In this document: one piece after another, positions 51,415-59,837 of the stretch
Layout of the letters: each line of letters starts with the position of its first letter
Position numbering within the stretch: the first letter of the stretch is position 1
NCBI GenBank assembly: GCA_002441005.1
Contig: DJWO01000002.1
Span: forward strand, 76,326 to 140,325
Source of the DNA: Candidatus Aminicenantes bacterium UBA6228
GTDB taxonomy: Bacteria > Acidobacteriota > Aminicenantia > Aminicenantales > Saccharicenantaceae
Direction of reading: 5' to 3'
DNA length: 64,000 nt
Notes under the pieces: model-generated
The model's input: only the letters and a program-made list of their open reading frames with translations
The model's database searches: none
Told to the model about the DNA's origin: nothing
Position numbers and translations under genes: made by a program

Positions 51415-52086
51415 TTAATGAGCATTCTTTTTACTCTCCATTAAGAACTCTTTAATGTCATTAATAAATTCATTGAGTTTCCCCTCTTTAGACAGATTAT
51501 ACACTCTTAGCCCAGTTCTTTGACTACTGATTAAAGATACAGGTGGCACGCTTAAACTCATACAAAGGCTATACCCCAATACGCTGGGATACCTATTTCT
51601 TATGTTATCCAAGATAGCTCTATCTTCGTCAAGCCAGTTTGTGCTTTGCCAAATCTTGCAACTTATGATTATTAGAGGATGGATCAAATTATTTTCTCGC
51701 TTACCTATAGCCAGGTCTACGGCTTTGTATTTTGGATATTTTTTAAATCCTCTATTTTCAAACATATAAAATTCTTCTGTTAAAATCTTTGCATTCCAGA
51801 ATAGTTCGACTGCCTTTTCAGCTTCGCTTTCCTTGATTGCTTTTTTCAATATGTCAAAACAAAACTCCTCAAAGGCAATTCCTCTAAAATTGTTGTAAGT
51901 GTTTTCACCCAACTTAGGTTTAATGTTGCCCTTTTCTTCCCAAGTGATCTTTAGGAAGTGTGATAACGATTTAATATCAAGTTTCTTTTTCCATTTTTTA
52001 TAAAAAATGAGAAGTTCATTATATCTGCTATAGCCTTTATCTTTAAGTTCCTGCAAATAGTCGGTAGTTTTCTTGATCCTTCCCAT
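51415..52086 (-). CDS. Orphan nuclease-like protein (possible PD-(D/E)XK fold)
   Basis: No certain family. The 223-residue product (ATG 52086; a TTG at 52098 is the alternative) is basic at the N-terminus and has GIAFEEFCFDIL (about 70-81), then KAVDLAIG and a hydrophobic strand ending ISCKIW. The order Glu, Asp, x-x-Lys is that of restriction-endonuclease-like folds, though the usual E-x-K is S-C-K here. No methyltransferase is near. It is low in GC and lies between the long direct repeats, beside a recombinase relic, which suggests lateral gain. Confidence 0.45.
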   Translation of the reverse strand: MGRIKKTTDYLQELKDKGYSRYNELLIFYKKWKKKLDIKSLSHFLKITWEEKGNIKPKLGENTYNNFRGIAFEEFCFDILKKAIKESEAEKAVELFWNAKILTEEFYMFENRGFKKYPKYKAVDLAIGKRENNLIHPLIIISCKIWQSTNWLDEDRAILDNIRNRYPSVLGYSLCMSLSVPPVSLISSQRTGLRVYNLSKEGKLNEFINDIKEFLMESKKNAH

Positions 52087-52234
52087 ATTATTCACCAATA
52101 GTTAGCGTGGCATTTGCCTATAACTTAAAATAACCGAACTACTTCATTTATGCTCCCGGACCGACACATTTTGTGAAGTATTTCGTTTAGGCAAGATTCT
52201 AAGTGAAATCTCGAATTGTAACCTTTTCTTGTTA

Positions 52235-52792
52235 TCATTTCTTTCCAAAATCCAAAGAGCTTTTAATCCGTCCGATATCCTGCTGGCTGACGGGAGTACA
52301 AATTTCTGTAGTTTTCGAGTTTTTATGTCCAGGTAACTTTTGAACATACCATAAATCTGTAGTACCTTCTAAAAGATGAGTAGCAAAACTATGTCGCAAG
52401 GTGTAGACAGTAACATTTTTAGCAATACCCGCTTTTTGGCTGACAGCTTCCAGAGTCTTCTCAACTGTTCTTGCTGTTAAATGGCTATTTGGTTCTGATC
52501 CTATGAAAAGCCAGTTTTTAGGCTGATAGGCCTTCCAGTATTCTCGTAACACTCTTAGAGCAACTTCTGAAAGAACTTTATATCTTTCCTTTCGACCTTT
52601 TGCCGCCTTTATATAAATCATATTGCGTTTCGTATCAATATGTTCTGTAATTAATTTTATCACCTCACTCACCGTTAATCCAGCAGAATATACCAGCATA
52701 AGAATTGCTTTATGCTTGATATTATTTACAGACTCAAATATGCCTATGACATCTTCACGACTAAGAATAATGGAGAATTTTTTCTTGGTCAG
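52235..52792 (-). pseudogene. Tyrosine recombinase/integrase remnant
   Basis: On the minus strand, LTKKKFSIILSREDVIG starts near 52790 and the frame runs to a stop at 52235. Only the catalytic core is left: GLTVSEVIKLITEHID, the Arg-His box TLRHSFATHLLEG, and LPGHKNSKTTEICTPVS. In this common XerD-like family the last part reads EIYTHVS, so the nucleophile Tyr is Cys here. The N-terminal arm-binding domain is absent: a TGA precedes the core, at the edge of direct repeat copy 2. Truncated and without its nucleophile, it should be inactive. Confidence 0.8.
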
Positions 52793-53025
52793 CTGTCAAT
52801 AGGCGTATAGTATTGCGAGGTAGATCGGCACATAGTTTCACGAGGCCGAAGACACTGGTGGGGAGGATGGTGAGAGTCACATTTTACTTGGGCTCCGCAC
52901 TGGAAGATACCAGGTGCCGAGAACCATTGAGGAGATCAGACGAAACCGATAGGCGGGGATATTATTGCCGGAAAGGGATTCGGTTGGTTAATTTTAAAGT
53001 TGGTTAATTTTAAATTGAAAAGTGG
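52793..53025. repeat. Long direct repeat, copy 2
   Basis: It begins CTGTCAATAGGCG and carries the 86-bp core at 52872-52957. It lies 1,972 bp from copy 1 in the same orientation; its start coincides with the truncated end of the recombinase remnant. The 405-bp gap 52793-53197 is filled by this repeat and two short island repeats. Confidence 0.8.
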
Positions 53026-53049
53026 CAGGTTCTGCTATCGCTTCACGCG

Positions 53050-53083
53050 GAAACAAATAGAATATATAGCGCCTCCCGATTTT
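53050..53083 (-). repeat. Short island repeat (diverged)
   Basis: AAACAAATAGAATATATAGC then GCCTCCCGATTTT, a diverged minus-orientation copy. Confidence 0.4.
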
Positions 53084-53112
53084 CGGGCTGACGCCTGTAT
53101 GGCCCGTGCCAG

Positions 53113-53150
53113 AAAAAAAATAGTGAATATATAGGGTGTCCCTATTTTTT
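53113..53150 (-). repeat. Short island repeat, last copy
   Basis: AAAAAAAATAGTGAATATAT then AGGGTGTCCCTATTTTTT, minus orientation. It is the rightmost clear member of the family, 48 bp before the pilin-like gene. Confidence 0.6.
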
Positions 53151-53197
53151 GAAAAATATCTTATAATAACAGGCAAGAAATTTGACAGAGGCATTGA

Positions 53198-53704
53198 TTG
53201 GAAGAGAAAGGCAGCAGCTTAACACTTTATCAGTTACTCTTAATAATAGTTTTCATAGTTATAGCTATTGTGCTTTTATATCCAGTCTATGAAAAAGCTG
53301 TGAACACAGCCAGTCAGAAATCCAGCATCAAAGATATGGTCACCTGGTCTCGGGCTTTCTCCGATTATTTGTTAGAGCATAGCACTCTTCCGGCGATTTC
53401 CGGCCCATTAGCCTTTAAGAAAGATGTACTCGAAGAATTAAGCCCGTATCTTGAGGTGATAAGGCTTAACGATTACTGGGGTAACAGGTTCTATATATGG
53501 ACAGGGCTGTCCTGCCATCAGTACGGGCTTGTCCCGGGCGATCAAAATTATATCGTCGCTTCATTCGGCCGAGACCGGATTAAAGAGAATTGGCGCTACA
53601 ACCCGCTGCTTCCCGCAGCTGGCCTTTATGATATCAAAGCCATCTCGGATTTTGACCGGGATCTCATCATTTATAACGGCAGTCTGATAAGAGGTCCCAG
53701 ATGA
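53198..53704 (+). CDS. Pilin-like membrane protein without prepilin cleavage site
   Basis: The 168-residue protein aligns with PilA (57469-58029) along its whole length: DYWGNRFYIW against DQWGNYYVV, NYIVASFGRDRIKE against DFVVGSYGRDGVE, and the ends GLYDIKAISDFDRD..YNGSLIRGPR against GLYEVGSMKDFNND..WNGSIVVGPR. The N-terminal helix is kept, but the GFTLIE motif reads GSSLTLY, so prepilin peptidase should not process it and Glu5 is missing. The TTG start has GAGG 6 bases upstream. The next gene overlaps by 4 bp, so it is the first gene of the glycan cluster. Confidence 0.75.
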   Translation: MEEKGSSLTLYQLLLIIVFIVIAIVLLYPVYEKAVNTASQKSSIKDMVTWSRAFSDYLLEHSTLPAISGPLAFKKDVLEELSPYLEVIRLNDYWGNRFYIWTGLSCHQYGLVPGDQNYIVASFGRDRIKENWRYNPLLPAAGLYDIKAISDFDRDLIIYNGSLIRGPR

Positions 53705-54960
53705 ACCTCGTCCATTTCTTAAACAAGCCAGTGAGCTCATGTTGCCAGATAAAAAGTATTCCTGCTCTCAATATAATTTACAAAAAACCTTTTTTCTATG
53801 CCGTCATGTTCCTCATCTTCCTTTTTATTTTATTGCAGATGTGGCCTTTCCTGACGGGGATAAAAGTGGATGATACTTCTTATTATACGACCGCCCATGG
53901 AATCCTCGATAATATTAATATCTATGATGAAACAGAATTCTATGCTTTAGCCGCTAAGCTTTTCGGACAATCCATAGTGGTCTGGCCTTATACCTATCCA
54001 CCCCTTTTCGCTCAGATCCTCCTTCCGCTTTGCCTGTTGCAATATCAAACTTTTACGGCTATCTGGATGATATTTAACATAATTGCTGGTTTTGCCTGTA
54101 TCTTCTTAACTTTTAAGCTTATACTTCGAGAAAAACAGAACAATTATTTGCTTTTGAGCTTAATCGTACTTTTTTGTTTGGAAAGCCAGCCCTTCAAACT
54201 GAATATTTTATATGGCCAGGCTCATTTTATTGTTTATTTGTTGATAATTCTGTCTCTTTTGTTCTTCCGCAAACAAGAATTCTGGCTTTCTTCTCTTTTC
54301 CTGTCTTTAGCAACTTTTATTAAGATATTTCCAGTCATCTTTATGCTCTATTTCCTTCTCAAAAAAGACTTTAAATATATAAAGAACTTTATCCTTAGCT
54401 CCTTAGCTATTCTTTTTCTTTCAATCGTAGCTTTCGGGTCAAAGATGTGGATTGATTATATCTTTTACTTTAGCGATATATTCCTTAAAAGTAAGAGAAC
54501 GCTTTTTTCTCTTCATTTTAATACTTATCAGAATAATAAAAGCTTAAGAGCTTTTTTATTTAATCTGATAGAACCCGGTGCGCCGGGCAGCAGCAAATTG
54601 GGTCTTATCTATCTAATCTTTATTGCCTTGTTTTTAGTTTTAAGCATCCTGGCTATTTTGCGGAGAAAGGATGATATTATTTATGCCTTTTCTATTTTAG
54701 GCCTAGTCGCAGTGGTCCTATCTCCTATGTCCTGGCGCCACCATTACGTTATGGTTGTTCTTCCTTTCTTCTACTTGCTTTTTCAATATCTTCGAGAAAA
54801 AAGGTATATTCCAGTTCTCATCTTATGCTTCCTGGTGGCCTTGATTTTCTATTATCCCAACTGGGCCGGTTTCCCTTTTAGTTACATGATCCTTTTTGCC
54901 CTTATTGGTCTGTTGGCCATGTTATTATTTGAGCCGCGGGTGAAAAACGTTCAAGCATGA
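53701..54960 (+). CDS. GT87-family (DUF2029) polyprenol-phosphate-dependent glycosyltransferase
   Basis: The 419-residue polytopic protein has 9-11 membrane helices with the acidic loop GIKVDDTSYYTTAHG (about 56-70) and the PYTYPPLFAQILLPL segment (about 98-112), both typical of GT87 mannosyltransferases. These enzymes use polyprenol-phosphate sugar on the outer face of the inner membrane. It overlaps the pilin-like gene and the PAP2 gene by 4 bp each, so the three are one operon. The acceptor is unknown. Confidence 0.75.
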   Translation: MNLVHFLNKPVSSCCQIKSIPALNIIYKKPFFYAVMFLIFLFILLQMWPFLTGIKVDDTSYYTTAHGILDNINIYDETEFYALAAKLFGQSIVVWPYTYPPLFAQILLPLCLLQYQTFTAIWMIFNIIAGFACIFLTFKLILREKQNNYLLLSLIVLFCLESQPFKLNILYGQAHFIVYLLIILSLLFFRKQEFWLSSLFLSLATFIKIFPVIFMLYFLLKKDFKYIKNFILSSLAILFLSIVAFGSKMWIDYIFYFSDIFLKSKRTLFSLHFNTYQNNKSLRAFLFNLIEPGAPGSSKLGLIYLIFIALFLVLSILAILRRKDDIIYAFSILGLVAVVLSPMSWRHHYVMVVLPFFYLLFQYLREKRYIPVLILCFLVALIFYYPNWAGFPFSYMILFALIGLLAMLLFEPRVKNVQA

Positions 54961-56177
54961 AGATTTCCGCTGAAAATTCAAGCAAAATTTATTGGATAAC
55001 AATTCTTTCTCTGTTGTTTATTTTTTTTCTGGCAGGACTGCGCTTCCAAATATTCGCTTATTTCCCCAAGATATCAATTCTTATAATACTTATTGGTTTT
55101 GCCCTTTTGCTAAAATCAGGAAGACTATTCTTCAAAGACTGGTATTTTTTTCTGGCCTTTATCTATCTGACCGATACTCTGAGGGGATTGATCTACTATC
55201 TGGTAAGTAAATACCAATTGCCTGTTTATTGTGAATACGTTCTTAAGGCGGAAAAGAGTATCTTCAGGACGGTTCCCTCGGTCTGGCTCCAGTATAAGCT
55301 CCTTGGAGACTCGCAGTTTGGACTTCTCGAAGAACTGGTAACATTTTTTCACGGTACTCACTTTATTGCTTTTTTAATTATTGGATTTTTTATCTGGCTT
55401 AAGGATAAAGAGAATTTCCGGGTTTACAAGCTTTCATTTTATCTTTTAATGGTTATGGGGATAAGCCTTTATGCTTTGATTCCAACTGCCCCGCCCTGGA
55501 TGGCCTCAAACCTGTTTGGTCTGTTGCCACCGCTTCGCCATTTTAACCTCGAAATTTACACTGCTATCATTCCTGATTTAACTGCTGGCTTTAACACAGA
55601 TCCGGTGGCGGCCATGCCTTCTTTGCATGCCGCCTTCCCCTTCCTGTGCAGCCTGCTACTTTTTAAAAAATATAAGTTCAGAGCCTTCCCTTTTTATCTT
55701 TATACCGCCGCAATATTTTTTAGCATTATTTATACGGGAGACCATTATGTTGCCGATATAATTGCGGGAATAGTCCTGGCCATCACAGGCTTTGTATTGG
55801 CCAATCACCTGACTAAAAATTACATCTCCTTTGCCCATCAAGAGAAGTCTTCTGAATTGCGGTTAAGAAGAAGCAATGTCGTAGCCGGGACAATACTTAT
55901 CGCTTTCAGTTTGGTTAGCGGAGAAATAATAAAACCTGAGCTAAAGAAATATTATGCGGAATACAGTCATCTTAAATTCCCTGATTTCATAAACCATTCT
56001 GAAAAGGCAGATTCAAACTACCTGATTGCTGTCTATCTGGGCGATTTTGAAGCCAATCAACATAACATCGGAAAAGCTTCCTATTACTATGAAAAGGCTC
56101 AAACCTTAGCTAAAACCACCTACGAAAAGAATCAAATAAAAATGAAGATAAACAGGCTGAGGTTATCCTCTTTTTGA
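54957..56177 (+). CDS. PAP2-superfamily membrane enzyme with TPR-like tail
   Basis: The 406-residue protein has several membrane helices and the PAP2 catalytic motifs C2 MPSLHAAFPF (about 220-229) and C3 GDHYVADIIAG (about 260-270), as in inositolphosphotransferase/Aur1-like PAP2_3 enzymes. The clear C1 lysine-rich motif is not obvious. After about residue 345 a soluble tail with a TPR-like pair of helices (GKASYYYEKAQTLAK) follows. It may dephosphorylate polyprenol pyrophosphate or transfer a phospho-head group for the linked glycosyltransferase (inference). Confidence 0.72.
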   Translation: MKISAENSSKIYWITILSLLFIFFLAGLRFQIFAYFPKISILIILIGFALLLKSGRLFFKDWYFFLAFIYLTDTLRGLIYYLVSKYQLPVYCEYVLKAEKSIFRTVPSVWLQYKLLGDSQFGLLEELVTFFHGTHFIAFLIIGFFIWLKDKENFRVYKLSFYLLMVMGISLYALIPTAPPWMASNLFGLLPPLRHFNLEIYTAIIPDLTAGFNTDPVAAMPSLHAAFPFLCSLLLFKKYKFRAFPFYLYTAAIFFSIIYTGDHYVADIIAGIVLAITGFVLANHLTKNYISFAHQEKSSELRLRRSNVVAGTILIAFSLVSGEIIKPELKKYYAEYSHLKFPDFINHSEKADSNYLIAVYLGDFEANQHNIGKASYYYEKAQTLAKTTYEKNQIKMKINRLRLSSF

Positions 56178-56232
56178 TGTGCCTTGTCTTATAAGTAAAA
56201 TAGGTAATATATCCTTGGAAGGAGGATGGAGA

Positions 56233-57273
56233 ATGAAAAGAGCATTGATCACCGGGATTAGAGGCCAGGATGGAGCTTATCTGGCCAGTTTTCTCTTGAA
56301 AAAAGGGTACGAAGTCATAGGAGCTGACAGGAGAAATGGAGCTGATTCTAACTGGCGTCTCAAAGAACTTGGAATAGATAAAGACGTTAAAACTATCTAT
56401 ATGGATCTACTCGAGCTGACCAATATCATCAGAGCCCTGGAGAAGACCAAGCCTGATGAGATATATAATCTCGCCGCTCAAAGCTATGTAGCCGTTTCTT
56501 TTGAACAGCCTATCTTTACTTCTGAAGTTAACGCCATAGGTGTAGCCAGATTGCTTGAAGCTATCCGCCTGGTTAATCCCCGGCTTAAATTCTATCAGGC
56601 TTCATCCAGCGAAATGTTTGGCCAGACTAAAACCGTTTATCAGGATGAGAATACACCATTCTATCCTAAGAGCCCTTATGGGATATCCAAACTCTTTGGC
56701 CACTGGACCACTGTTAATTATCGTGAAGCCTATGATATGTTCGCCTGTTGCGGAATCTGTTTTAACCATGAATCACCTTTAAGAGGGCTTGAATTTGTAA
56801 CCAGGAAGATAACCTATTCTTTAGCAGAAATTAAGTATGGACTCCGCGAAAGGCTGATTCTGGGTAATCTTGAAGCTAAGCGAGATTGGGGATATGCGCC
56901 TGAATATGTAGAAGCTATGTGGCTAATGCTCCAAGCTGGCCGAGCAGATGATTATGTTGTGGCAACTGGCGAGACACATTCAGTAAAAGAATTTTTTGAG
57001 ATAGCTGCTGAAATAGCAGATTTTAAAATAAAATGGGCTAAAAGAAAAAATATGCTGATAGGAATAGATGAGAAAAAGGGTAAAGCGATAATCAAGGTCG
57101 CCGATGAGCTCCGCCGGCCAGCCGAAGTTTCAGAGCTAAGAGGAAACGCTCAGAAAATAAGAAAAACGCTGGGATGGGAGCCAAAGGTAAAATTTGAAGA
57201 GCTGGTAGCAAAAATGGTGCAAGCTGACCTGAGAAGGTTAAAAAATGCTGCCAGAAAAAGAAAGACATATTGA
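56233..57273 (+). CDS. gmd: GDP-mannose 4,6-dehydratase
   Basis: From the ATG at 56233 (GGAGG 8-12 bases upstream) the protein has 346 residues; the frame opens at 56179, but the first 18 codons include a repeat-like stretch. SDR-fold motifs are TGIRGQDGAYLASFLL (NAD-binding, about 6-21), the SSSEMFGQ segment and the catalytic YGISK. The RDWGYAPEYVEAMWLMLQ segment is characteristic of GMD. It makes GDP-4-keto-6-deoxymannose, a precursor of GDP-fucose, rhamnose or perosamine. Convergent with pilA. Confidence 0.9.
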   Translation: MKRALITGIRGQDGAYLASFLLKKGYEVIGADRRNGADSNWRLKELGIDKDVKTIYMDLLELTNIIRALEKTKPDEIYNLAAQSYVAVSFEQPIFTSEVNAIGVARLLEAIRLVNPRLKFYQASSSEMFGQTKTVYQDENTPFYPKSPYGISKLFGHWTTVNYREAYDMFACCGICFNHESPLRGLEFVTRKITYSLAEIKYGLRERLILGNLEAKRDWGYAPEYVEAMWLMLQAGRADDYVVATGETHSVKEFFEIAAEIADFKIKWAKRKNMLIGIDEKKGKAIIKVADELRRPAEVSELRGNAQKIRKTLGWEPKVKFEELVAKMVQADLRRLKNAARKRKTY

Positions 57274-57410
57274 ACGATCGGATAATTAATCGATCTTAAT
57301 AAAATACGTTGAAGTTCAGAGATGTCCAACTCGTTGGTATCCTCTTGTAGCCCCATAGGGCCAATAATTTTATGGAGTTGATTAAGCCTCTGTAAAAAAA
57401 GAATATTCAA

Positions 57411-57440
57411 TAATAAAAAAAGGGCGGCCGAAGCCGCCCT
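57411..57440 (-). terminator. Intrinsic terminator of pilA
   Basis: On the minus strand AGGGCGGC and GCCGCCCT form a perfect 8-bp stem with a TTCG tetraloop, followed directly by seven T residues (57421-57414 region). It lies about 30 bp after the pilA stop. Confidence 0.9.
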
Positions 57441-57468
57441 TCATTCAATTCTCAGGCTATCAACCTGA

Positions 57469-58029
57469 TCAACTGGCGGTACCACCGCCTGAAGTCCTCG
57501 GGCCAACAACGATAGAACCATTCCAATTAGCGATATCATTGTTGAAATCCTTCATGGAACCAACTTCATAAAGGCCTTTGCTGGGATCAGTAATGTCATA
57601 TGCATATGTAGTTGTCTCGACTCCATCCCTGCCATAGGAGCCAACAACAAAGTCGTCGACCCCCTCCAGTTCGCCAGAAGCAAGCTCGATTCCAAAATCG
57701 CTCGTTATCGCATCTCTAGTATTAACTACATAATAATTTCCCCATTGGTCTTTTTGTGGGAAAACCTTCATATAGAAACCCTGTAATGCGGCGACTACTG
57801 CATCAGTTGGTCCTGTGATCTGACCCGTATGCGCTGGGACATTTCCTTTGTCGGTTACATGATCCATAAAAGCGGTGGCGATGGTGTTAATGTCCTTGAC
57901 GGTGCCTTTCTGCTTAGCTTTCTGCAGGGCGGACATGGCGTTGGGGATTAACAGAGCGGCCAGAATACCGATAATGGCCACGACGATGAGCATTTCGATG
58001 AGGGTGAATCCTTTCATCTTTCTTAACAT
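57469..58029 (-). CDS. pilA: Type IV pilin / GspG-like major pilin
   Basis: The 186-residue prepilin has a short basic leader and the classic KGFTLIEMLIVVAIIGILAA N-terminus with cleavage after Gly7 and Glu5 of the mature protein. The body has GspG-type calcium-loop-like features (DQWGNYYVV, VGSYGRDG). AGGAGGT lies 8-10 bases before the ATG. It has its own sigma-54 promoter and a strong terminator and lies downstream of pilR/pilS, so it is presumably the main PilSR target and the chief fibre subunit. Confidence 0.92.
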   Translation of the reverse strand: MLRKMKGFTLIEMLIVVAIIGILAALLIPNAMSALQKAKQKGTVKDINTIATAFMDHVTDKGNVPAHTGQITGPTDAVVAALQGFYMKVFPQKDQWGNYYVVNTRDAITSDFGIELASGELEGVDDFVVGSYGRDGVETTTYAYDITDPSKGLYEVGSMKDFNNDIANWNGSIVVGPRTSGGGTAS

Positions 58030-58102
58030 TTTAATACCTCCTAATTTCTCGCCGACTATCCGCCGGCTGAGATGTTATTAATTTTCCTTCACCTATTTAA
58101 GG

Positions 58103-58118
58103 TGCAAGTTATGTGCCA
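58103..58118 (-). promoter_or_regulatory. Sigma-54 promoter of pilA
   Basis: On the minus strand TGGCACA-N4-TTGCA matches the sigma-54 consensus with GG-N10-GC spacing. Transcription would start near 58092, about 60 bp before the pilA ATG. Confidence 0.8.
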
Positions 58119-58189
58119 GCTTTATTTTCTCTGCTAACTTATTAATTATCAAGCATTTACCAATCATGTCCATTCCAACCAGCCTCAAT

Positions 58190-58229
58190 TCTGACACAAT
58201 TTGTCAGATATTCCTGCCAAAATTTGGCA
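58190..58229 (-). promoter_or_regulatory. Two palindromes upstream of the pilA sigma-54 promoter
   Basis: TCTGACA-N5-TGTCAGA (58190-58208) and TGCCAAA-A-TTTGGCA (58215-58229) are perfect inverted repeats in tandem, 70-125 bp upstream of the promoter, the usual distance for an activator of sigma-54. PilR is the likely ligand. Confidence 0.6.
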
Positions 58230-58317
58230 CTCTGGCCTCCAACATTATTAAGTATCGCTCCCGTTTCAGAGTAAACTTTAGTTAAGGTTATCATAAAAGG
58301 GAAGAAAAGTCGACAAT

Positions 58318-59817
58318 TCATCTGCCTCTCCCTCGCTCTGGCTCTTTGGCTGCAGCTTTCCCGTTATTCATCAGCGGCACAGACGGTTCATCAGCCGCCA
58401 GCCCGCTTGCACCCAGCTCCTCGCCTTCTTCCTCGCCGTTTAAATCACTCACCCGTGGCTTTAAGCCATATTTAGTAATCAGATAACGGAGCGTCCGGTA
58501 GCTTACGCCGAGCCTCGGGGCGGCATCTTTTATCTTCCCACCGCTTAACTCAAGGGCCTTGATAATATATCTTTTGGCAATATCGTCGAGGTACTCATTT
58601 AAATTAAAGCCGGCCCTGAGGTCAACCTGCCGGCCATTATGATTGGCCTGACTGATCATCTCCGGCGGCAGGCAAGCCGGCGTCACCGTCTCCCGGTCCT
58701 CAATAGCCACAATTCTTTCAATCACATTCTCGAGTTCCCGGATATTTCCCGGCCAGACATAAGCCTCAAAAAGGCTAATAACATCGGGGGCCAGCCGCTT
58801 CATCTTTTTCCCCATCTGCTGGCAGTATTTCTGGAGAAAATGCTGAACAAGAAGCGGGATATCTTCGGTTCTTTTCCGGAGAGGCGGCATCTCGAAGGAA
58901 ATCACATTGAGCCGGTAGTAAAGGTCTTCCCGGAATTTTCCTTCTTCAATCCGGCGCTTTAAATCCTGATTGGTAGCGGCGATTAAGCGCACATCTACCG
59001 GGATTTCCTCCGTCCCGCCGACCCGTCTGATTTTCCTTTCCTGAAGGGCCCGCAGCAATTTGACCTGGGTCCAGGGAGACATTTCGGCTATTTCATCGAG
59101 GAAAAGCGTCCCTTTGTGAGCGACTTCAAACATGCCTTTCTTATCGGAGATAGCTCCGGTAAATGAGCCCTTGGTGTGACCGAACAGCTCGCTTTCGAGG
59201 AGATTCTCAGGCAGGGCGGCGCAGTTAATGGTGACAAAAGGCTTGTCTTTTCGCCGGCTTAGATTATGAATCGCCCGGGCAGCCATTTCTTTGCCGGTGC
59301 CGCTTTCGCCAGTGATTAGCACCGTGCTGTCGGTGCCGGCCACTTTATCGATTAAGACATAGATTTCCTGCATCAGCCGGCTTTTACCGATCATATTTTC
59401 GAATTTGTATTTATCTTTGAGGTCTTTTTTGAGGAGGATATTTTCGAGTTCAAGGTGCTTGCGCTCAAGGCCCCTGGCCACCAGAATCTTAAGCTCCTCA
59501 ATATCAAAGGGCTTGACGATATAATCCAGCGCCCCGGCCTTAAGGGCTTCAACCGCCTGCTGAATGCTGCCGTAAGCAGTAATGACGATAACCGGTGTCT
59601 CGGGCTGATTTTCTTTGACGTATTTAAGAATCTCCATGCCGCTTAAGTGGGGCATCCTGATATCGGTTATAACCAGATCAATGGCGTTATTGGTTAAAAT
59701 ATCAAGGGCTTCCGCTCCCGAGGCGGCGGTTTTTACCCCATAGCCTTCCTTTTTAAACATCAGGCTCAGAACATCGAGCAAGCTCTTTTCATCATCTATG
59801 ATAAGTAAGCTGTCCAT
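58318..59817 (-). CDS. pilR: PilR-type sigma-54 response regulator
   Basis: The 499-residue regulator has a receiver domain with phospho-acceptor D52, a AAA+ domain with GESGTGKE Walker A and the intact sigma-54 loop GSFTGA, and a Fis-type helix-turn-helix (GGKIKDAAPRLGVSYRTLRYLITKYGL). PilR activates pilA through sigma-54 when phosphorylated by PilS. About 45 C-terminal residues after the DNA-binding domain are low complexity and not typical. It is 20 bp downstream of pilS. Confidence 0.9.
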   Translation of the reverse strand: MDSLLIIDDEKSLLDVLSLMFKKEGYGVKTAASGAEALDILTNNAIDLVITDIRMPHLSGMEILKYVKENQPETPVIVITAYGSIQQAVEALKAGALDYIVKPFDIEELKILVARGLERKHLELENILLKKDLKDKYKFENMIGKSRLMQEIYVLIDKVAGTDSTVLITGESGTGKEMAARAIHNLSRRKDKPFVTINCAALPENLLESELFGHTKGSFTGAISDKKGMFEVAHKGTLFLDEIAEMSPWTQVKLLRALQERKIRRVGGTEEIPVDVRLIAATNQDLKRRIEEGKFREDLYYRLNVISFEMPPLRKRTEDIPLLVQHFLQKYCQQMGKKMKRLAPDVISLFEAYVWPGNIRELENVIERIVAIEDRETVTPACLPPEMISQANHNGRQVDLRAGFNLNEYLDDIAKRYIIKALELSGGKIKDAAPRLGVSYRTLRYLITKYGLKPRVSDLNGEEEGEELGASGLAADEPSVPLMNNGKAAAKEPERGRGR

Positions 59818-59837
59818 TGTCCTCTTCCTTTATTAAT

